Under the pieces are notes generated by a model, which saw only the letters and a program-made list of their open reading frames with translations, made no database searches and had not been told where the DNA came from. This document shows positions 32,539-41,969 of a stretch of 64,000 bases of DNA, piece after piece. Source of the DNA: Motilimonas cestriensis (lineage in GTDB: Bacteria > Pseudomonadota > Gammaproteobacteria > Enterobacterales > CBDFNC01); assembly GCF_021295315.1 (NCBI RefSeq), contig NZ_JAIMJA010000012.1, forward strand, positions 38,883 to 102,882. The letters are read 5' to 3'. The position numbers and the translations under genes are program-made. Numbering within the stretch: position 1 is the first letter of the stretch; every line of letters begins with the position of its first letter.

Positions 32539-34281
32539 TTGAGTCAGAGTAAGCATATGTCACTACTTGAAGTGCAGCACCTTCAAATTGAATATCCCTC
32601 ACGCCATGGCGTGATGGTGGCGGTCAAAGACCTTTCTTTATCAGTTGAAGCGGGAGAAATTGTCGGCATTGTTGGCGAGTCTGGCGCGGGCAAATCAACC
32701 ATCGGCAACGCCGTTATCGACCTACTAAGCCCACCGGGTGTCATAGCCAACGGCGAGGTATTGTTAAATGGTGAAAAAATTTCCGGTCTCACTCGCGAGC
32801 AAATGCGCACGGTGCGTGGCTCAAAAATTGGTTTTATTTTCCAAGATCCGATGACCTCACTCAATACCCTGTTCACCATTGAACAACAAATGGTCGAAAC
32901 GGTGTTAGCTAATGAAAAAGTAACCTATGAAGAAGCATATCAACGCTCGATTGACATGCTTAATGCCGTTGGTATACCTAAGCCTGAGCTGCGCATTAAA
33001 CAATACCCTCATCAGTTTTCTGGCGGCATGCGCCAACGTGTGGTGATCGCCATTGCCTTGATTTGTAATCCACAATTAATCATTGCCGATGAGCCAACCA
33101 CCGCGCTGGATGTTTCGATTCAAGATCAAATCCTGCAATTGATTAAAACCCTGTGTAAAGAGCGTCAAGTCGGCTGCATGCTAGTCACACATGATATGGG
33201 CGTAGTATCGAGTGTGACGGATAAAGTGGCCGTGATGTACCGCGGCGAGCTAGTCGAAATGGGCACCACCAGCCAGGTATTAGGTGCGCCGGAACATGAA
33301 TACACTAAAAGCCTGATTTCTGCGGTGCCGCGCAGTGACATTAAACTGGTGCGCTTTCCAATGGTTAATTACATTGAAGCAGCAGAAGAGTTACACCAAC
33401 TGGATATTGCCAATCACTGGCTGGGTCAATCTCAAGACCAAAAAGCGTATCAAGGGCCATTGCTTAAAGTGGAAAACGTCAACTTGCGTTTTACGACTAA
33501 AGACTCCATTTTTGCCAGTCGCCGTGAATACGTGCAGGCCTCCAATAATGTGTCATTTGAAATAGTTGAGGGCGAGACATTCGGCTTAGTCGGTGAAAGT
33601 GGCAGTGGTAAATCAACTATCGCGCGTGCCATAGCCGGTTTATATGCGCCGCAAAGTGGCAAAATCACCTTTGAGGGCATCGATCTTACCGCACTTAAAA
33701 ATGAGCAAGCGCGCCGACCAATTCGCCGTCAAATGCAAATGGTGTTTCAAAACCCATACACCTCCATGAACCCAAGAATGAAGGTGGCTGACATTATTGC
33801 TGAGCCGATTCGCTTTCACAAACTGGCCGAAAATAATCAACAAGTGGACCAAATTGTGGCCGATTTACTCGATCACGTCGGGCTGGGTCGCAAAGCAGGC
33901 ATTAAATACCCCCATGAATTTTCCGGTGGTCAGCGCCAGCGTATTTCTATTGCGCGTGCCCTAGCAACAAGGCCACGGTTCTTAATTTGTGATGAGCCAA
34001 CGTCAGCATTAGATGTATCAGTGCAGGCGCAAATATTAAATTTATTGAAAGACCTACAAGATGAATTAAATCTCACTATGCTGTTTATTAGTCATGACTT
34101 GCCCGTGATCAGACAAATGTGCGATCGCGTGGGTGTGATGCGACATGGCAGCTTAGTTGAAGTAGGTGAAAGTGAACAAATCTTTACTTCGCCACAGGAT
34201 GAATACAGTAAGAGCTTGATTTCTTTAATGCCTTCATTTGAGAACTTGAGTAAAGCACACTTACAAATTGCATCATCCTAA
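32539..34281 (+). CDS. Peptide ABC transporter, fused dual ATPase
   Basis: A 580-aa protein holding two ABC ATPase domains in tandem, equivalent to DppD and DppF joined. Domain 1 has Walker [10 protein letters not shown] (about 48-56) and signature FSGGMRQR. Domain 2 has GESGSGKST (about 353) and FSGGQRQR. Each is followed by an oligopeptide-transporter C-terminal extension. It powers import of peptides or similar solutes with the three downstream proteins. A TTG at 32539 has AAAGGA at ideal spacing; the ATG at 32557 is an alternative. Having the ATPase gene first is unlike dppABCDF. Confidence 0.92.
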   Translation: MSQSKHMSLLEVQHLQIEYPSRHGVMVAVKDLSLSVEAGEIVGIVGESGAGKSTIGNAVIDLLSPPGVIANGEVLLNGEKISGLTREQMRTVRGSKIGFIFQDPMTSLNTLFTIEQQMVETVLANEKVTYEEAYQRSIDMLNAVGIPKPELRIKQYPHQFSGGMRQRVVIAIALICNPQLIIADEPTTALDVSIQDQILQLIKTLCKERQVGCMLVTHDMGVVSSVTDKVAVMYRGELVEMGTTSQVLGAPEHEYTKSLISAVPRSDIKLVRFPMVNYIEAAEELHQLDIANHWLGQSQDQKAYQGPLLKVENVNLRFTTKDSIFASRREYVQASNNVSFEIVEGETFGLVGESGSGKSTIARAIAGLYAPQSGKITFEGIDLTALKNEQARRPIRRQMQMVFQNPYTSMNPRMKVADIIAEPIRFHKLAENNQQVDQIVADLLDHVGLGRKAGIKYPHEFSGGQRQRISIARALATRPRFLICDEPTSALDVSVQAQILNLLKDLQDELNLTMLFISHDLPVIRQMCDRVGVMRHGSLVEVGESEQIFTSPQDEYSKSLISLMPSFENLSKAHLQIASS

Positions 34282-34378
34282 GTAAAAATTAAGTAACACA
34301 TAAACAAGTCGCAATATAGCGATAGCAACAGCAATAAACCTAAATTTAAATGCAAAACAACAACATTGGAGCGTATAA

Positions 34379-35935
34379 ATGAAATACGGATTGACAAAAA
34401 TCGCAGGGGCCCTACTTGCGGCCGGTTTCGCTTTAAATGCACAAGCTGCAGACATCACCATTGCTTACGCATCAGACCCTATCTCAATGGATATTCATGA
34501 GCAGCTATCTGGGGGCATGATGCAGTTCTCGCACATGAGTTTTGACCCACTGGTGCGCTGGACTCAAGATCTGCAATTTGAATCTCGCTTAGCTGAAAAA
34601 TGGGAGCGTATTGACCCATTAACCATGCGCTTCCATCTGCGCAAAGGCGTTAAATTTCACTCTGGTAACGACTTCACCGCCAAAGACATTGCATGGACCT
34701 TAGACCGCCTTAAAAGCAGCACCGACTACAAAGGTCTATTTGAAGTATTTGGTTCAGCGAAAATTGTCGATGACTACACCATCGACTTAGTCACGACTAA
34801 GCCTTACCCACTACTACTTCCGATGGCGACTTATATTTTTGCCATGGATTCAGAATTTTATACCGGCGTTGACGAAAACAACAAAGACAAAGCCGCGGTA
34901 ATTAAATTTGGTAACACTTTCGCCTCTGGTCATTTATCTGGCACCGGACCATTTGTGGTAAAAAGCCGAGAGCAAGGCATCAAGTGGGAATTTGAGCGCT
35001 TTGACGGCTATTGGGATAAACAATCGCCAGGTAACGTAGACAAGCTAACATTAGTGGCGATTAAAGAAGATGCTACTCGCGTAGCAGCCCTATTATCAGG
35101 TGATGTCGACATGATTTCACCCGTGGCGCCGAACGATCATCAGCGCGTCAAAGACGCTAAAAATCTTGAGCTGGTTACCCTACCTGGTACCCGTATCATC
35201 ACTTTCCAGATGAACCAAAAAAGTAACCCCGCGTTGCAAGACGTGCGGGTACGCCAGGCTATCGTCCATGCCATTAATAATAAAGGCATAGCGAAAAAAA
35301 TCATGAAAGACTTTGCTACTGTTGCGTCACAGCAAAGTCCCGCTGGCTACTTAGGCCATGTACCTGAGCTTGAAGTGCGCTACGACTTAAAACGCGCTAA
35401 AGCGCTAATGAAAGAAGCAGGCTATGAGAAAGGCTTTAAACTTTCGATGATCGCGCCAAGTGACCGTTACATCAACGATGCCAAAATTGCTCAAGCAGCA
35501 GCGTCCATGCTAGCAAAAATCGGTATTAAGGTTGACTTAAAAACCATGCCAAAAGCGCAATATTGGCCAGAGTTTGATAAATGTGCCGCTGACATGCTAA
35601 TGATAGGCTGGCACGCAGATACCGAAGACAGCGCTAACTTCACCGAGTTTTTAACCATGACCCGCGATGAAAAAACCGGCATGGGTCAATACAACTGTGG
35701 TTACTACTCAAACCCAGCTGTCGACAAACTGGTGAATGACGCCAACGTAGAAACCGACACAGAAAAGCGTGCAGCGATGCTTAAGCAAGTTGAAACCACC
35801 TTGTATAACGAAGCAGCCTTTGTGCCGTTACACTGGCAAAACCTATCATGGGGCGCGAACAAAAAGCTCGATATGAAACCTGTGATTAACGTGATGGAGT
35901 TTCCTTACTTAGGTGACCTTGTGGTCGCAGAATAA
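34379..35935 (+). CDS. Peptide ABC transporter substrate-binding protein
   Basis: A 518-aa periplasmic solute-binding protein of family 5 (DppA/OppA type). The signal peptide runs to about residue 23 (ALNAQA before ADITI), and there is no lipobox. The family motif around RFHLRKGVKFHSGNDFTAKD is present. It captures the solute and delivers it to the permeases below. Family 5 covers dipeptides, oligopeptides, heme, nickel and sugars; peptide is the most likely substrate here. A hairpin after it may keep its level above that of the permeases. Confidence 0.92.
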   Translation: MKYGLTKIAGALLAAGFALNAQAADITIAYASDPISMDIHEQLSGGMMQFSHMSFDPLVRWTQDLQFESRLAEKWERIDPLTMRFHLRKGVKFHSGNDFTAKDIAWTLDRLKSSTDYKGLFEVFGSAKIVDDYTIDLVTTKPYPLLLPMATYIFAMDSEFYTGVDENNKDKAAVIKFGNTFASGHLSGTGPFVVKSREQGIKWEFERFDGYWDKQSPGNVDKLTLVAIKEDATRVAALLSGDVDMISPVAPNDHQRVKDAKNLELVTLPGTRIITFQMNQKSNPALQDVRVRQAIVHAINNKGIAKKIMKDFATVASQQSPAGYLGHVPELEVRYDLKRAKALMKEAGYEKGFKLSMIAPSDRYINDAKIAQAAASMLAKIGIKVDLKTMPKAQYWPEFDKCAADMLMIGWHADTEDSANFTEFLTMTRDEKTGMGQYNCGYYSNPAVDKLVNDANVETDTEKRAAMLKQVETTLYNEAAFVPLHWQNLSWGANKKLDMKPVINVMEFPYLGDLVVAE

Positions 35936-35985
35936 GCCAGCTGTGCGCTGAGTATATTTTTTACTCGCACCAGACATTAAAACTC

Positions 35986-36012
35986 AAGAGGGGGCGTTGC
36001 CTCCTCTTTTCT
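35986..36012 (+). terminator. Attenuating hairpin after the substrate-binding protein
   Basis: Stem AAGAGGGGG/CCTCCTCTT (one G-U pair) with a 5-nt loop and a T-rich tail lies between the binding-protein gene and the permease. Such partial terminators commonly raise binding-protein expression relative to the membrane subunits. Confidence 0.7.
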
Positions 36013-36043
36013 CTTTTCCTTCTTTGAGTTGTTAGGAAGTAAT

Positions 36044-37018
36044 ATGTTTACCTTTTTACTGAAAAGGTTAGTGCAAGCGACCATAGTGATGCTCGTCATC
36101 AGTTTAGTGGCCTTTGCCGTCAAAGATAACCTAGGCGATCCACTACGAGAGCTGACCGGACAATCAGTTTCAGAAGCTGAGCGTCAAGCTATGCGCACCG
36201 AAATGGGCTTGAACGACCCCTTTGTGGTGCAATACAAGCGTTTTTTGATTAACGCAGTACAAGGCGATTTTGGTACCTCCTATACCTTTAACCGCCCTGC
36301 CCTAGAGGTGATACTCGACCGGCTGGTAGCTACGTTAGAGCTGGTGTTTGCCGCTACCTTGATCATTATCTGCTTCTCCATTCCCCTTGGCATATATTGT
36401 GCGATTAATCCGAAAAAATGGTTTAGTAAGTTGATCATGGCCGTTTCCAGTATCGGTATTTCCATCCCTGTGTTTTTGACCGCGATTTTACTGATGTATG
36501 TATTTTCCATTGAGCTCGGCTGGCTACCCGCTTATGGTCGTGGTGATACCGCTAATTGGCTCGGTTGGGAGTCTGGCTTTTTTACCTTAGACGGTTTATC
36601 CCATCTTATTTTACCGGCCTTTGCTTTGGCTTCTATCATGCTGCCATTGTTTATTCGCTTAGTGCGCAGTGAAATGATTGAGCAATTAAGCTCAGAATAC
36701 GTCAAATTTGCCTACGCTAAAGGCTTGCCGCAGCGCCGTGTTTGGTATGTGCATGCACTAAAAAATACCCTATTACCGCTACTCACCGTGGGCGGTGTGC
36801 AAATTGGTACCATGGTGGCCTATACCATCTTAACGGAAAAAGTATTCCAATGGCCGGGCACAGGGTTCTTGTTTTTAGACTCGATTCAACGCACCGATAC
36901 CCCAGTAATCACCGCTTACGTGATTGTGGTCGGGCTTATTTTTGTTATCACCAATACCATTGTTGATTTGCTTTACGGCTTAATCAATCCAACGGTTAAC
37001 TTAACGGCTAAGGGGTAA
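36044..37018 (+). CDS. Peptide ABC transporter permease, DppB type
   Basis: A 324-aa inner-membrane permease with about six membrane helices, starting MFTFLLKRLVQ. The N-terminal periplasmic loop (DPLRELTG, MGLNDPFVVQY) and the EAA loop (EYVKFAYAKGLPQRRV) that contacts the ATPase are visible. AGGAAG precedes the ATG at 36044; a TTG 15 nt upstream is less likely. It is 3 nt from the next permease. Confidence 0.92.
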   Translation: MFTFLLKRLVQATIVMLVISLVAFAVKDNLGDPLRELTGQSVSEAERQAMRTEMGLNDPFVVQYKRFLINAVQGDFGTSYTFNRPALEVILDRLVATLELVFAATLIIICFSIPLGIYCAINPKKWFSKLIMAVSSIGISIPVFLTAILLMYVFSIELGWLPAYGRGDTANWLGWESGFFTLDGLSHLILPAFALASIMLPLFIRLVRSEMIEQLSSEYVKFAYAKGLPQRRVWYVHALKNTLLPLLTVGGVQIGTMVAYTILTEKVFQWPGTGFLFLDSIQRTDTPVITAYVIVVGLIFVITNTIVDLLYGLINPTVNLTAKG

Positions 37019-37021
37019 ATT

Positions 37022-37966
37022 ATGACAACAGCTGTCACCGCTAGCCTAAGCCGCTGGCAAAAAATCAAACAATCTGATTTTGTGTATTACTTTTTACGCG
37101 ATAAAGTCGCGATGCTCAGCTTCGCCGTGTTTTTAACCTGTGTGATTGTGGCATTAGCTTCACCTTGGATCGCTCCTCATGATCCTTATGCTCTTGAAAG
37201 CATTGACATCATGGATTCAGAGCTACCGCCCGTATTGTTCAGCGATGAAGGCGATGAGCGATTTTTCCTCGGTACTGATAACCAAGGTCGCGACATACTC
37301 AGCACCATTATGTATGGCATGCGCGTTTCTCTTACCATCGGTATTTTAGCGGTTGGGTTACAACTCTTCTTAGGCATCGTTATTGGTCTTTGCGCGGGCT
37401 ATTTTGGCGGTAAAATTGATAGCCTGTTAATGCGTATTGCCGATGTGCAACTGTCTTTTTCCACCATGATGGTCGCGATTATCGTGTCGGCGATATTCCA
37501 AGGCGCCATGGGCTCGGAAATGTACAGTCAATATGCCATTTTAATGCTGGTATTAATTATCGGTATTGCCGAATGGCCGCAATATGCCCGTACAATTCGC
37601 GCTTCGGTGCTCGCAGAAAAGAAAAAAGAATACGTTGAAGCGTCTTTGATCATGGGACTTAAAGCACCGCGAATCATGTTTCGCCATATTCTGCCGAACT
37701 GTTTATCGCCCATTTTGGTTATCTCAACGGTGCAAATTGCCAACGCCATTATGAGTGAAGCGGCATTATCGTTCCTCGGTTTAGGCATGCCAGTGACGCA
37801 GCCGTCTTTAGGCTCGTTGATCAGCATCGGCTTTGAGTATATTTTCTCAGGCTCATGGTGGATAACGGTATTCCCGGGTATCGTCTTAGTTAGTTTGATC
37901 TTAGTGATAAACTTACTCGGTGACTGGTTAAGGGATTTCTTTAACCCTAAGGTTTATAAAGATTAA
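37022..37966 (+). CDS. Peptide ABC transporter permease, DppC type
   Basis: The second membrane subunit, 314 aa with about six helices. It has a polar N-terminus of about 30 residues, the LGTDNQGRDILSTIMYG motif typical of DppC proteins and the EAA loop EYVEASLIMGLKAPRIMFRHILPN. It completes the importer of fused ATPase, binding protein and two permeases. A terminator follows. Confidence 0.92.
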   Translation: MTTAVTASLSRWQKIKQSDFVYYFLRDKVAMLSFAVFLTCVIVALASPWIAPHDPYALESIDIMDSELPPVLFSDEGDERFFLGTDNQGRDILSTIMYGMRVSLTIGILAVGLQLFLGIVIGLCAGYFGGKIDSLLMRIADVQLSFSTMMVAIIVSAIFQGAMGSEMYSQYAILMLVLIIGIAEWPQYARTIRASVLAEKKKEYVEASLIMGLKAPRIMFRHILPNCLSPILVISTVQIANAIMSEAALSFLGLGMPVTQPSLGSLISIGFEYIFSGSWWITVFPGIVLVSLILVINLLGDWLRDFFNPKVYKD

Positions 37967-37971
37967 CCGAC

Positions 37972-38001
37972 AAAGAGCAGCCAAAAAATGGCTGCTCTTT
38001 T
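37972..38001 (+). terminator. Terminator of the peptide ABC operon
   Basis: Stem AAAGAGCAGCC/GGCTGCTCTTT with a 7-nt loop and T tail, 6 nt after the last permease stop. Confidence 0.88.
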
Positions 38002-38155
38002 CATCTGTAAATGCAATGCTAATCGCACTTTTCGCTACCCATTCACAGTTAAACTAAATATTTTAAAGTTTTCTTTAGTAATCTGACTATTACCCGATGT
38101 AAGTTAGTAACTGTTATATATTGATAGTTATATGTTTTAAGCAACGGGGTACACT

Positions 38156-39784
38156 ATGAATCTAAAAGTCTCACAATCACTTTATCTCGCCTTCGGTGCC
38201 ATTTTATTAATGATGGTAGGCATGAGTGTGGTTGCCTGGTACAAGGTCGACCATGCCAGTAAGATTGCAGATAATATCGCTACTGATGATGTACCCGGCG
38301 CAATGATAGGTTTGCGCATGCTTAATCTACTTAGCCAGATGGAGTTGACCGCGTTTGAATACCTAAGTGGGGAAACAGAAGAAGCTGAAGTATACAAAGA
38401 ATTGCGAAATGAATTTGACCCTTTATTTGAGCAACTCTCACAATTAGAATCAGATACCGAGGCTAACCGCACCAAAATGGTTAACATGGGAAAAATCATT
38501 CAAGAATATGAACAGGCTCTTGAACAAAAAGTTTTCGCTACTTATCAACCAAATCAGGCTTCGCCCGAACAATTACTGTCGGCCTACACCAACTTAAATC
38601 AAATAGAAAATGACCTGTATAACGAGCTACAAGACCTGCTTCAGACCATGGCCGAAGAAGAAGCTACGGACGTCAACTCAGGCATGGCGGTACAACTTAG
38701 TACCCTAAATGAGATGCAAACTGGACAAATCGCCATCACTACTATAGCGGTACTGCTTGGGCTAAGTATTGCGTTCATATTATCTCGTTCTATCACCACA
38801 CGCTTAGAAACCTTAGTGAAAGCAGCTGACGATATTGCGCAAGGTAACTTAGCAATGACCCTCACGCCGAGTCACAAAAAAGATGAAATCAGCGCACTGA
38901 CTAACTCTATATGTCAGATGCAGCACTCATTACGTGATCTCATCACCGCCATTAGCGGTGTCTCTAACCAAGTCAAAACCGCCAGTGATGAACTAGAGCA
39001 AAGCAGCTTACAAGTTCAGTCAGCCAGTGAAGAGCAAGCCAGCAAGGCGGATTTAATCGCCACGGCAGCCGAAGAAATGAATGCAACAGTAGAAGATGTC
39101 GCGCAGCAAAGCGCCAATGCCAGCCAAGAGGCCAAAGCCGCTGGCGACCAAGCCCTAGCCGGTAGCAAAGTCATGGATGAAATGGTCAGCAGTGCCCATA
39201 GTACTGCCAGTCGCATCGAGAATATGTCTGACGGTATCGTAAAGCTGGGCCAACGTAGTGATGAGATTGGCTCGGTGATCAAAGTCATTACCGATATTGC
39301 CGATCAAACCAACCTCCTGGCTCTGAATGCCGCCATTGAGGCCGCCCGCGCGGGCGAGCTTGGCCGCGGCTTTTCGGTGGTGGCAGAGGAAGTGCGCCAC
39401 TTAGCTGAGCGAACCAGTAACGCGACTAAAGAAGTATCTGAAATGATTAACGCGATTCAACGTGAGACCAAAGCCGCGGTGAAAAACTCACAAGAAAGCC
39501 GTGAACTCGTGCAACAAGGCGCAGCCATCAGTGAAACCTCTCGCCGCGCGCTAGAAGAGATTGTCAGTAAGGCGACGCAAGTGGAAGCCATGATTATGGC
39601 CATAGCCACTGCGACAGAGGAACAAACCGCAGTAACTAGAGAGATAGCAAGCGACATTACCCATGTCAGTGACGGCGCCAGTAACAGTGTTCAGCTGTCA
39701 GCGCGCAGTGCACAGCAAAGCCGTCAATTAACAGAAAATGTGCTTGCACTCGACAAAATGTTAAGCCAATTCCGCTTATCTTAA
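38156..39784 (+). CDS. Methyl-accepting chemotaxis protein
   Basis: A 542-aa transmembrane chemoreceptor. TM1 covers about residues 8-28. A small periplasmic or extracytoplasmic helical bundle (about 35-185, 4-helix-bundle type) follows. TM2 covers about 190-212, a HAMP domain about 213-265, and the cytoplasmic signalling hairpin runs to the end, with the conserved tip [19 protein letters not shown] near residues 382-400. Paired Glu/Gln methylation sites flank the tip. No C-terminal NWETF-like pentapeptide is present. The ligand cannot be inferred. It stands alone, though adjacent to the peptide importer, which invites but does not prove a shared ligand. Confidence 0.95.
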   Translation: MNLKVSQSLYLAFGAILLMMVGMSVVAWYKVDHASKIADNIATDDVPGAMIGLRMLNLLSQMELTAFEYLSGETEEAEVYKELRNEFDPLFEQLSQLESDTEANRTKMVNMGKIIQEYEQALEQKVFATYQPNQASPEQLLSAYTNLNQIENDLYNELQDLLQTMAEEEATDVNSGMAVQLSTLNEMQTGQIAITTIAVLLGLSIAFILSRSITTRLETLVKAADDIAQGNLAMTLTPSHKKDEISALTNSICQMQHSLRDLITAISGVSNQVKTASDELEQSSLQVQSASEEQASKADLIATAAEEMNATVEDVAQQSANASQEAKAAGDQALAGSKVMDEMVSSAHSTASRIENMSDGIVKLGQRSDEIGSVIKVITDIADQTNLLALNAAIEAARAGELGRGFSVVAEEVRHLAERTSNATKEVSEMINAIQRETKAAVKNSQESRELVQQGAAISETSRRALEEIVSKATQVEAMIMAIATATEEQTAVTREIASDITHVSDGASNSVQLSARSAQQSRQLTENVLALDKMLSQFRLS

Positions 39785-39804
39785 TCCTAAAACCATGAGC
39801 AATA

Positions 39805-39830
39805 ACGTCAAGGTCATTAAGACTTGACGT
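39805..39830 (+). terminator. Weak hairpin after the chemoreceptor gene
   Basis: An 8-bp stem ACGTCAAG/CTTGACGT with a 10-nt loop, 21 nt after the stop. It lacks a T run, so termination is uncertain. Confidence 0.4.
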
Positions 39831-39932
39831 CTGCGACATCAGAGGGCGGCCAAATACTTTTTGTAACTTTGTTCTAATTCCACAGCCAATACTATACTAA
39901 CAATCTGGCGTTCCTTAATAGGATCAAAGCGT

Positions 39933-40694
39933 ATGGGATTGTTTCGTCTTTTTTGTCTTGTACTAATGATGCTCTGGCTCAACCTTTCTAGCGCTTGGGC
40001 AGAAGACTTACTGGTGGGGAAATCCTGCCCAGTCAGCTTTCAAAACCAGCCTCTGGGTATTTTAGTCTTCTCTAAAGAGTGGTATCACAATGGTCGTGAG
40101 CGGGCGTCCTATACGCCTTATGACAATGCCACTGGTGTCGGCATTGAAATACACTTTTTAAGCAATCAAGCAGGTGGACTCAAGCAGCAAAATGTCGCTC
40201 GTTGCGATCGCTATCGTCTACTGCAAATTCGTCGCTCAAATTTGCGCTTATCTGAAGATGAGCAACCGATGCAAATTGATGTCCCCCATCAGTTTGAAGA
40301 GCCTTTTTATGATCACGCCCCGCTAGAGCATGGCTACGGTACCCACGCCAGCCCAATCGATATCAACGATAAACCTTGGCCAATAAGGCCGATGCGCGCC
40401 TCAACAGTCGCACTCTATGACACCCCCTATGCCTCGGATCACTATGGCAAGGAAGGCGAGCCGATTAACGTGATGTTTGAAACCTGCGTCGTCTGCCAGC
40501 GAGAGGACCAATACGATAACTTATTAGCCTGTGGCAGTTGGGGGTATCAACGTGACTACATGGGCGGTTATGTGGGTTGGTCTGAGCCCGAGTTTATTCA
40601 TCCTCAATGCCTCAGCCAACCTAGCCACAATTTTAAGCACACCTTAGACCAGCAGCAAATGGTAGATTATCGTTATTGGCTCGACTGGCGCTAA
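39933..40694 (+). CDS. Exported protein of unknown function
   Basis: A 253-aa protein that I do not recognise. A clear signal peptide (1-23, hydrophobic core then SSAWA before EDLL) points to the periplasm or beyond. The mature part holds six cysteines, including a CVVC pair near residue 189, which may form disulfides or bind metal. It is rich in His, Tyr and Trp. AGGA precedes the ATG at good spacing. It is a single gene; a palindrome directly after the stop may act as its terminator. No lipobox and no membrane helix after the signal. Confidence 0.75.
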   Translation: MGLFRLFCLVLMMLWLNLSSAWAEDLLVGKSCPVSFQNQPLGILVFSKEWYHNGRERASYTPYDNATGVGIEIHFLSNQAGGLKQQNVARCDRYRLLQIRRSNLRLSEDEQPMQIDVPHQFEEPFYDHAPLEHGYGTHASPIDINDKPWPIRPMRASTVALYDTPYASDHYGKEGEPINVMFETCVVCQREDQYDNLLACGSWGYQRDYMGGYVGWSEPEFIHPQCLSQPSHNFKHTLDQQQMVDYRYWLDWR

Positions 40695-40696
40695 CC

Positions 40697-40738
40697 CCTT
40701 TATACCCAAAACAGCATCAAGATGCTTGGGTATAAAGG
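40697..40738. repeat. Palindrome with TATACCCAA termini
   Basis: A 13-bp arm CCTTTATACCCAA (40697-40709) is mirrored by TTGGGTATAAAGG (40726-40738), with an inner GCATC/GATGC pair. It lies 3 nt after the preceding stop codon. The TATACCCAA...GCATC order is the same as at the ends of the inverted-repeat element at 48206-48468, so it may be a minimal, internally deleted relative. It could also terminate transcription. Confidence 0.65.
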
Positions 40739-40982
40739 TTTGTTTATACATGTATCAATTATAGAAATCGATATTACCAATAAAGAGTATCAATTATTTC
40801 TAACTTATGTCGGTATTGGCTGAGCCTAGCTTGAAAATATGCCATTCCAGACACAAAATATAAATCAAACACCAGCGCTACTCCTGTGTTTGTCGATATC
40901 AAGCTTTCGCTAGACCAACACGTTACCCATTAAAAGCGCGTTAAAATTTTGCTAACCTTATTTCGTAAAGATAAAGAGTCCT

Positions 40983-41459
40983 ATGTCAATTGTTCTTAGA
41001 GAATTAGAAGGCAGAAGCTACATTCATGTCCGTCGTAAAGTAAATAAAGTACAAAAGCAGCGCTTTATTAACATTGATGGCTTGAGCCGAGAAGAAATAG
41101 CCCTTAAAAAGCATGAAGCCAAAAAGCTCGATGAGCAATGGCGCGACGAACAAGGTGAATTACATCAAGAAAGCTTTATCAAACATTTCTACGAAGACGG
41201 CCACTTTAAACACATCAAGGTAAAAGCACCTGATCACAAGAATGGTTGGCGCATCGGTTTTATCGTGAATCCTAAAAATGAAAAAGCCACCACTTGCTCT
41301 CGCAGCATTGAGCGCAATGGCTTTGATGAAGCGTTTAAGCAAGTTTACGAATATCTATTGGCTTACTATCACTTCTCACCGAAGAGCATGCACGCGCGTA
41401 TTCTCGGTGATATTTGGTTACAAGATCTCAAACGTGAATACGCCGCAATGCAGCATTAA
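40983..41459 (+). CDS. Conserved-looking basic protein, function unknown
   Basis: A 158-aa soluble protein. It is basic at the N-terminus (YIHVRRKVNKVQKQRF) and has a central segment of GWRIGFIVNPKNEKATTCSR followed by an amphipathic helix (FDEAFKQVYEYLLAYY). The strand-strand-strand-helix pattern with W and F positions vaguely recalls AP2-type DNA-binding domains, but I cannot confirm that. AAAGAG precedes the ATG. There is no signal or membrane segment. It converges with menI, whose end overlaps by 4 nt. Confidence 0.65.
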   Translation: MSIVLRELEGRSYIHVRRKVNKVQKQRFINIDGLSREEIALKKHEAKKLDEQWRDEQGELHQESFIKHFYEDGHFKHIKVKAPDHKNGWRIGFIVNPKNEKATTCSRSIERNGFDEAFKQVYEYLLAYYHFSPKSMHARILGDIWLQDLKREYAAMQH

Positions 41460-41893
41460 ACTTTAGGTGTAGGCTCAGCAATCACCGCCAAGGTTAATCG
41501 TGAACAACAGATTAGCCTTGATTTCTCATCAGTAATGTTAATATTCCAAACTTGACTGCGGCCACCAATATAAACGGCAGTGGCTTTGCCTGTGACGAAA
41601 CCTGAGCGCACACTGCGTACGTGATTAGCGTTAATTTCTTGACCGACACACACTCTGCCCAGTGGCGCCGCTAGATTCCCCGCCACACTGCCTAAGGTTT
41701 CCGCTAACACCACCGATGCACCGCCATGTAACAAGCCAAAAGGTTGATGTGTAAAGCTAGCAACAGGCATGGTTGCCACTAAATAATCATCCCCTAATTC
41801 GGTGTAACATATTTGCAGATGGGAGACTAAAGTATTTTCACTTAAAGCATTAAGCCGAGCTAAGTGAGTTGGTTTTTTCCAAATCCTAGGCAT
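41456..41893 (-). CDS. menI: Hotdog-fold acyl-CoA thioesterase, MenI/YdiI type
   Basis: A 145-aa hotdog thioesterase. The core motif THQPFGLLHGGASVVLAETLGSVAG contains the glutamate that is catalytic in YdiI. E. coli YdiI (MenI) hydrolyses 1,4-dihydroxy-2-naphthoyl-CoA in menaquinone synthesis, and ydiI-ydiJ are adjacent there too, which supports the name. AGGAG precedes the ATG. A terminator lies between ydiJ and this gene, so it may have its own promoter. Confidence 0.87.
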   Translation of the reverse strand: MPRIWKKPTHLARLNALSENTLVSHLQICYTELGDDYLVATMPVASFTHQPFGLLHGGASVVLAETLGSVAGNLAAPLGRVCVGQEINANHVRSVRSGFVTGKATAVYIGGRSQVWNINITDEKSRLICCSRLTLAVIAEPTPKV

Positions 41894-41906
41894 CTGATAC
41901 TCCTAA

Positions 41907-41941
41907 ACAAAAAACGGCAGTAAAACCCAGTTTTACTGCCG
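41907..41941 (-). terminator. Terminator after ydiJ
   Basis: A 13-bp stem ACGGCAGTAAAAC/GTTTTACTGCCGT with a 3-nt loop. On the minus strand it is followed by six T. It lies between the ydiJ stop and the menI start. Confidence 0.85.
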
Positions 41942-41969
41942 TCTCATATTCTCGCTCGCGACGAAAAAG

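Noticed and set aside
38064-38110. A flagellar sigma-28 promoter upstream of the chemoreceptor (TAAAGTTT at 38064)
   Set aside because: The only GCCGATAA-like sequence (CCCGATGT) is 21 nt away instead of about 11; the sequence at the correct distance does not match.
32539-39784. An importer plus chemoreceptor as one new sensing system
   Set aside because: A strong terminator at 37972-38001 separates them and no shared ligand evidence exists; kept only as a remark.
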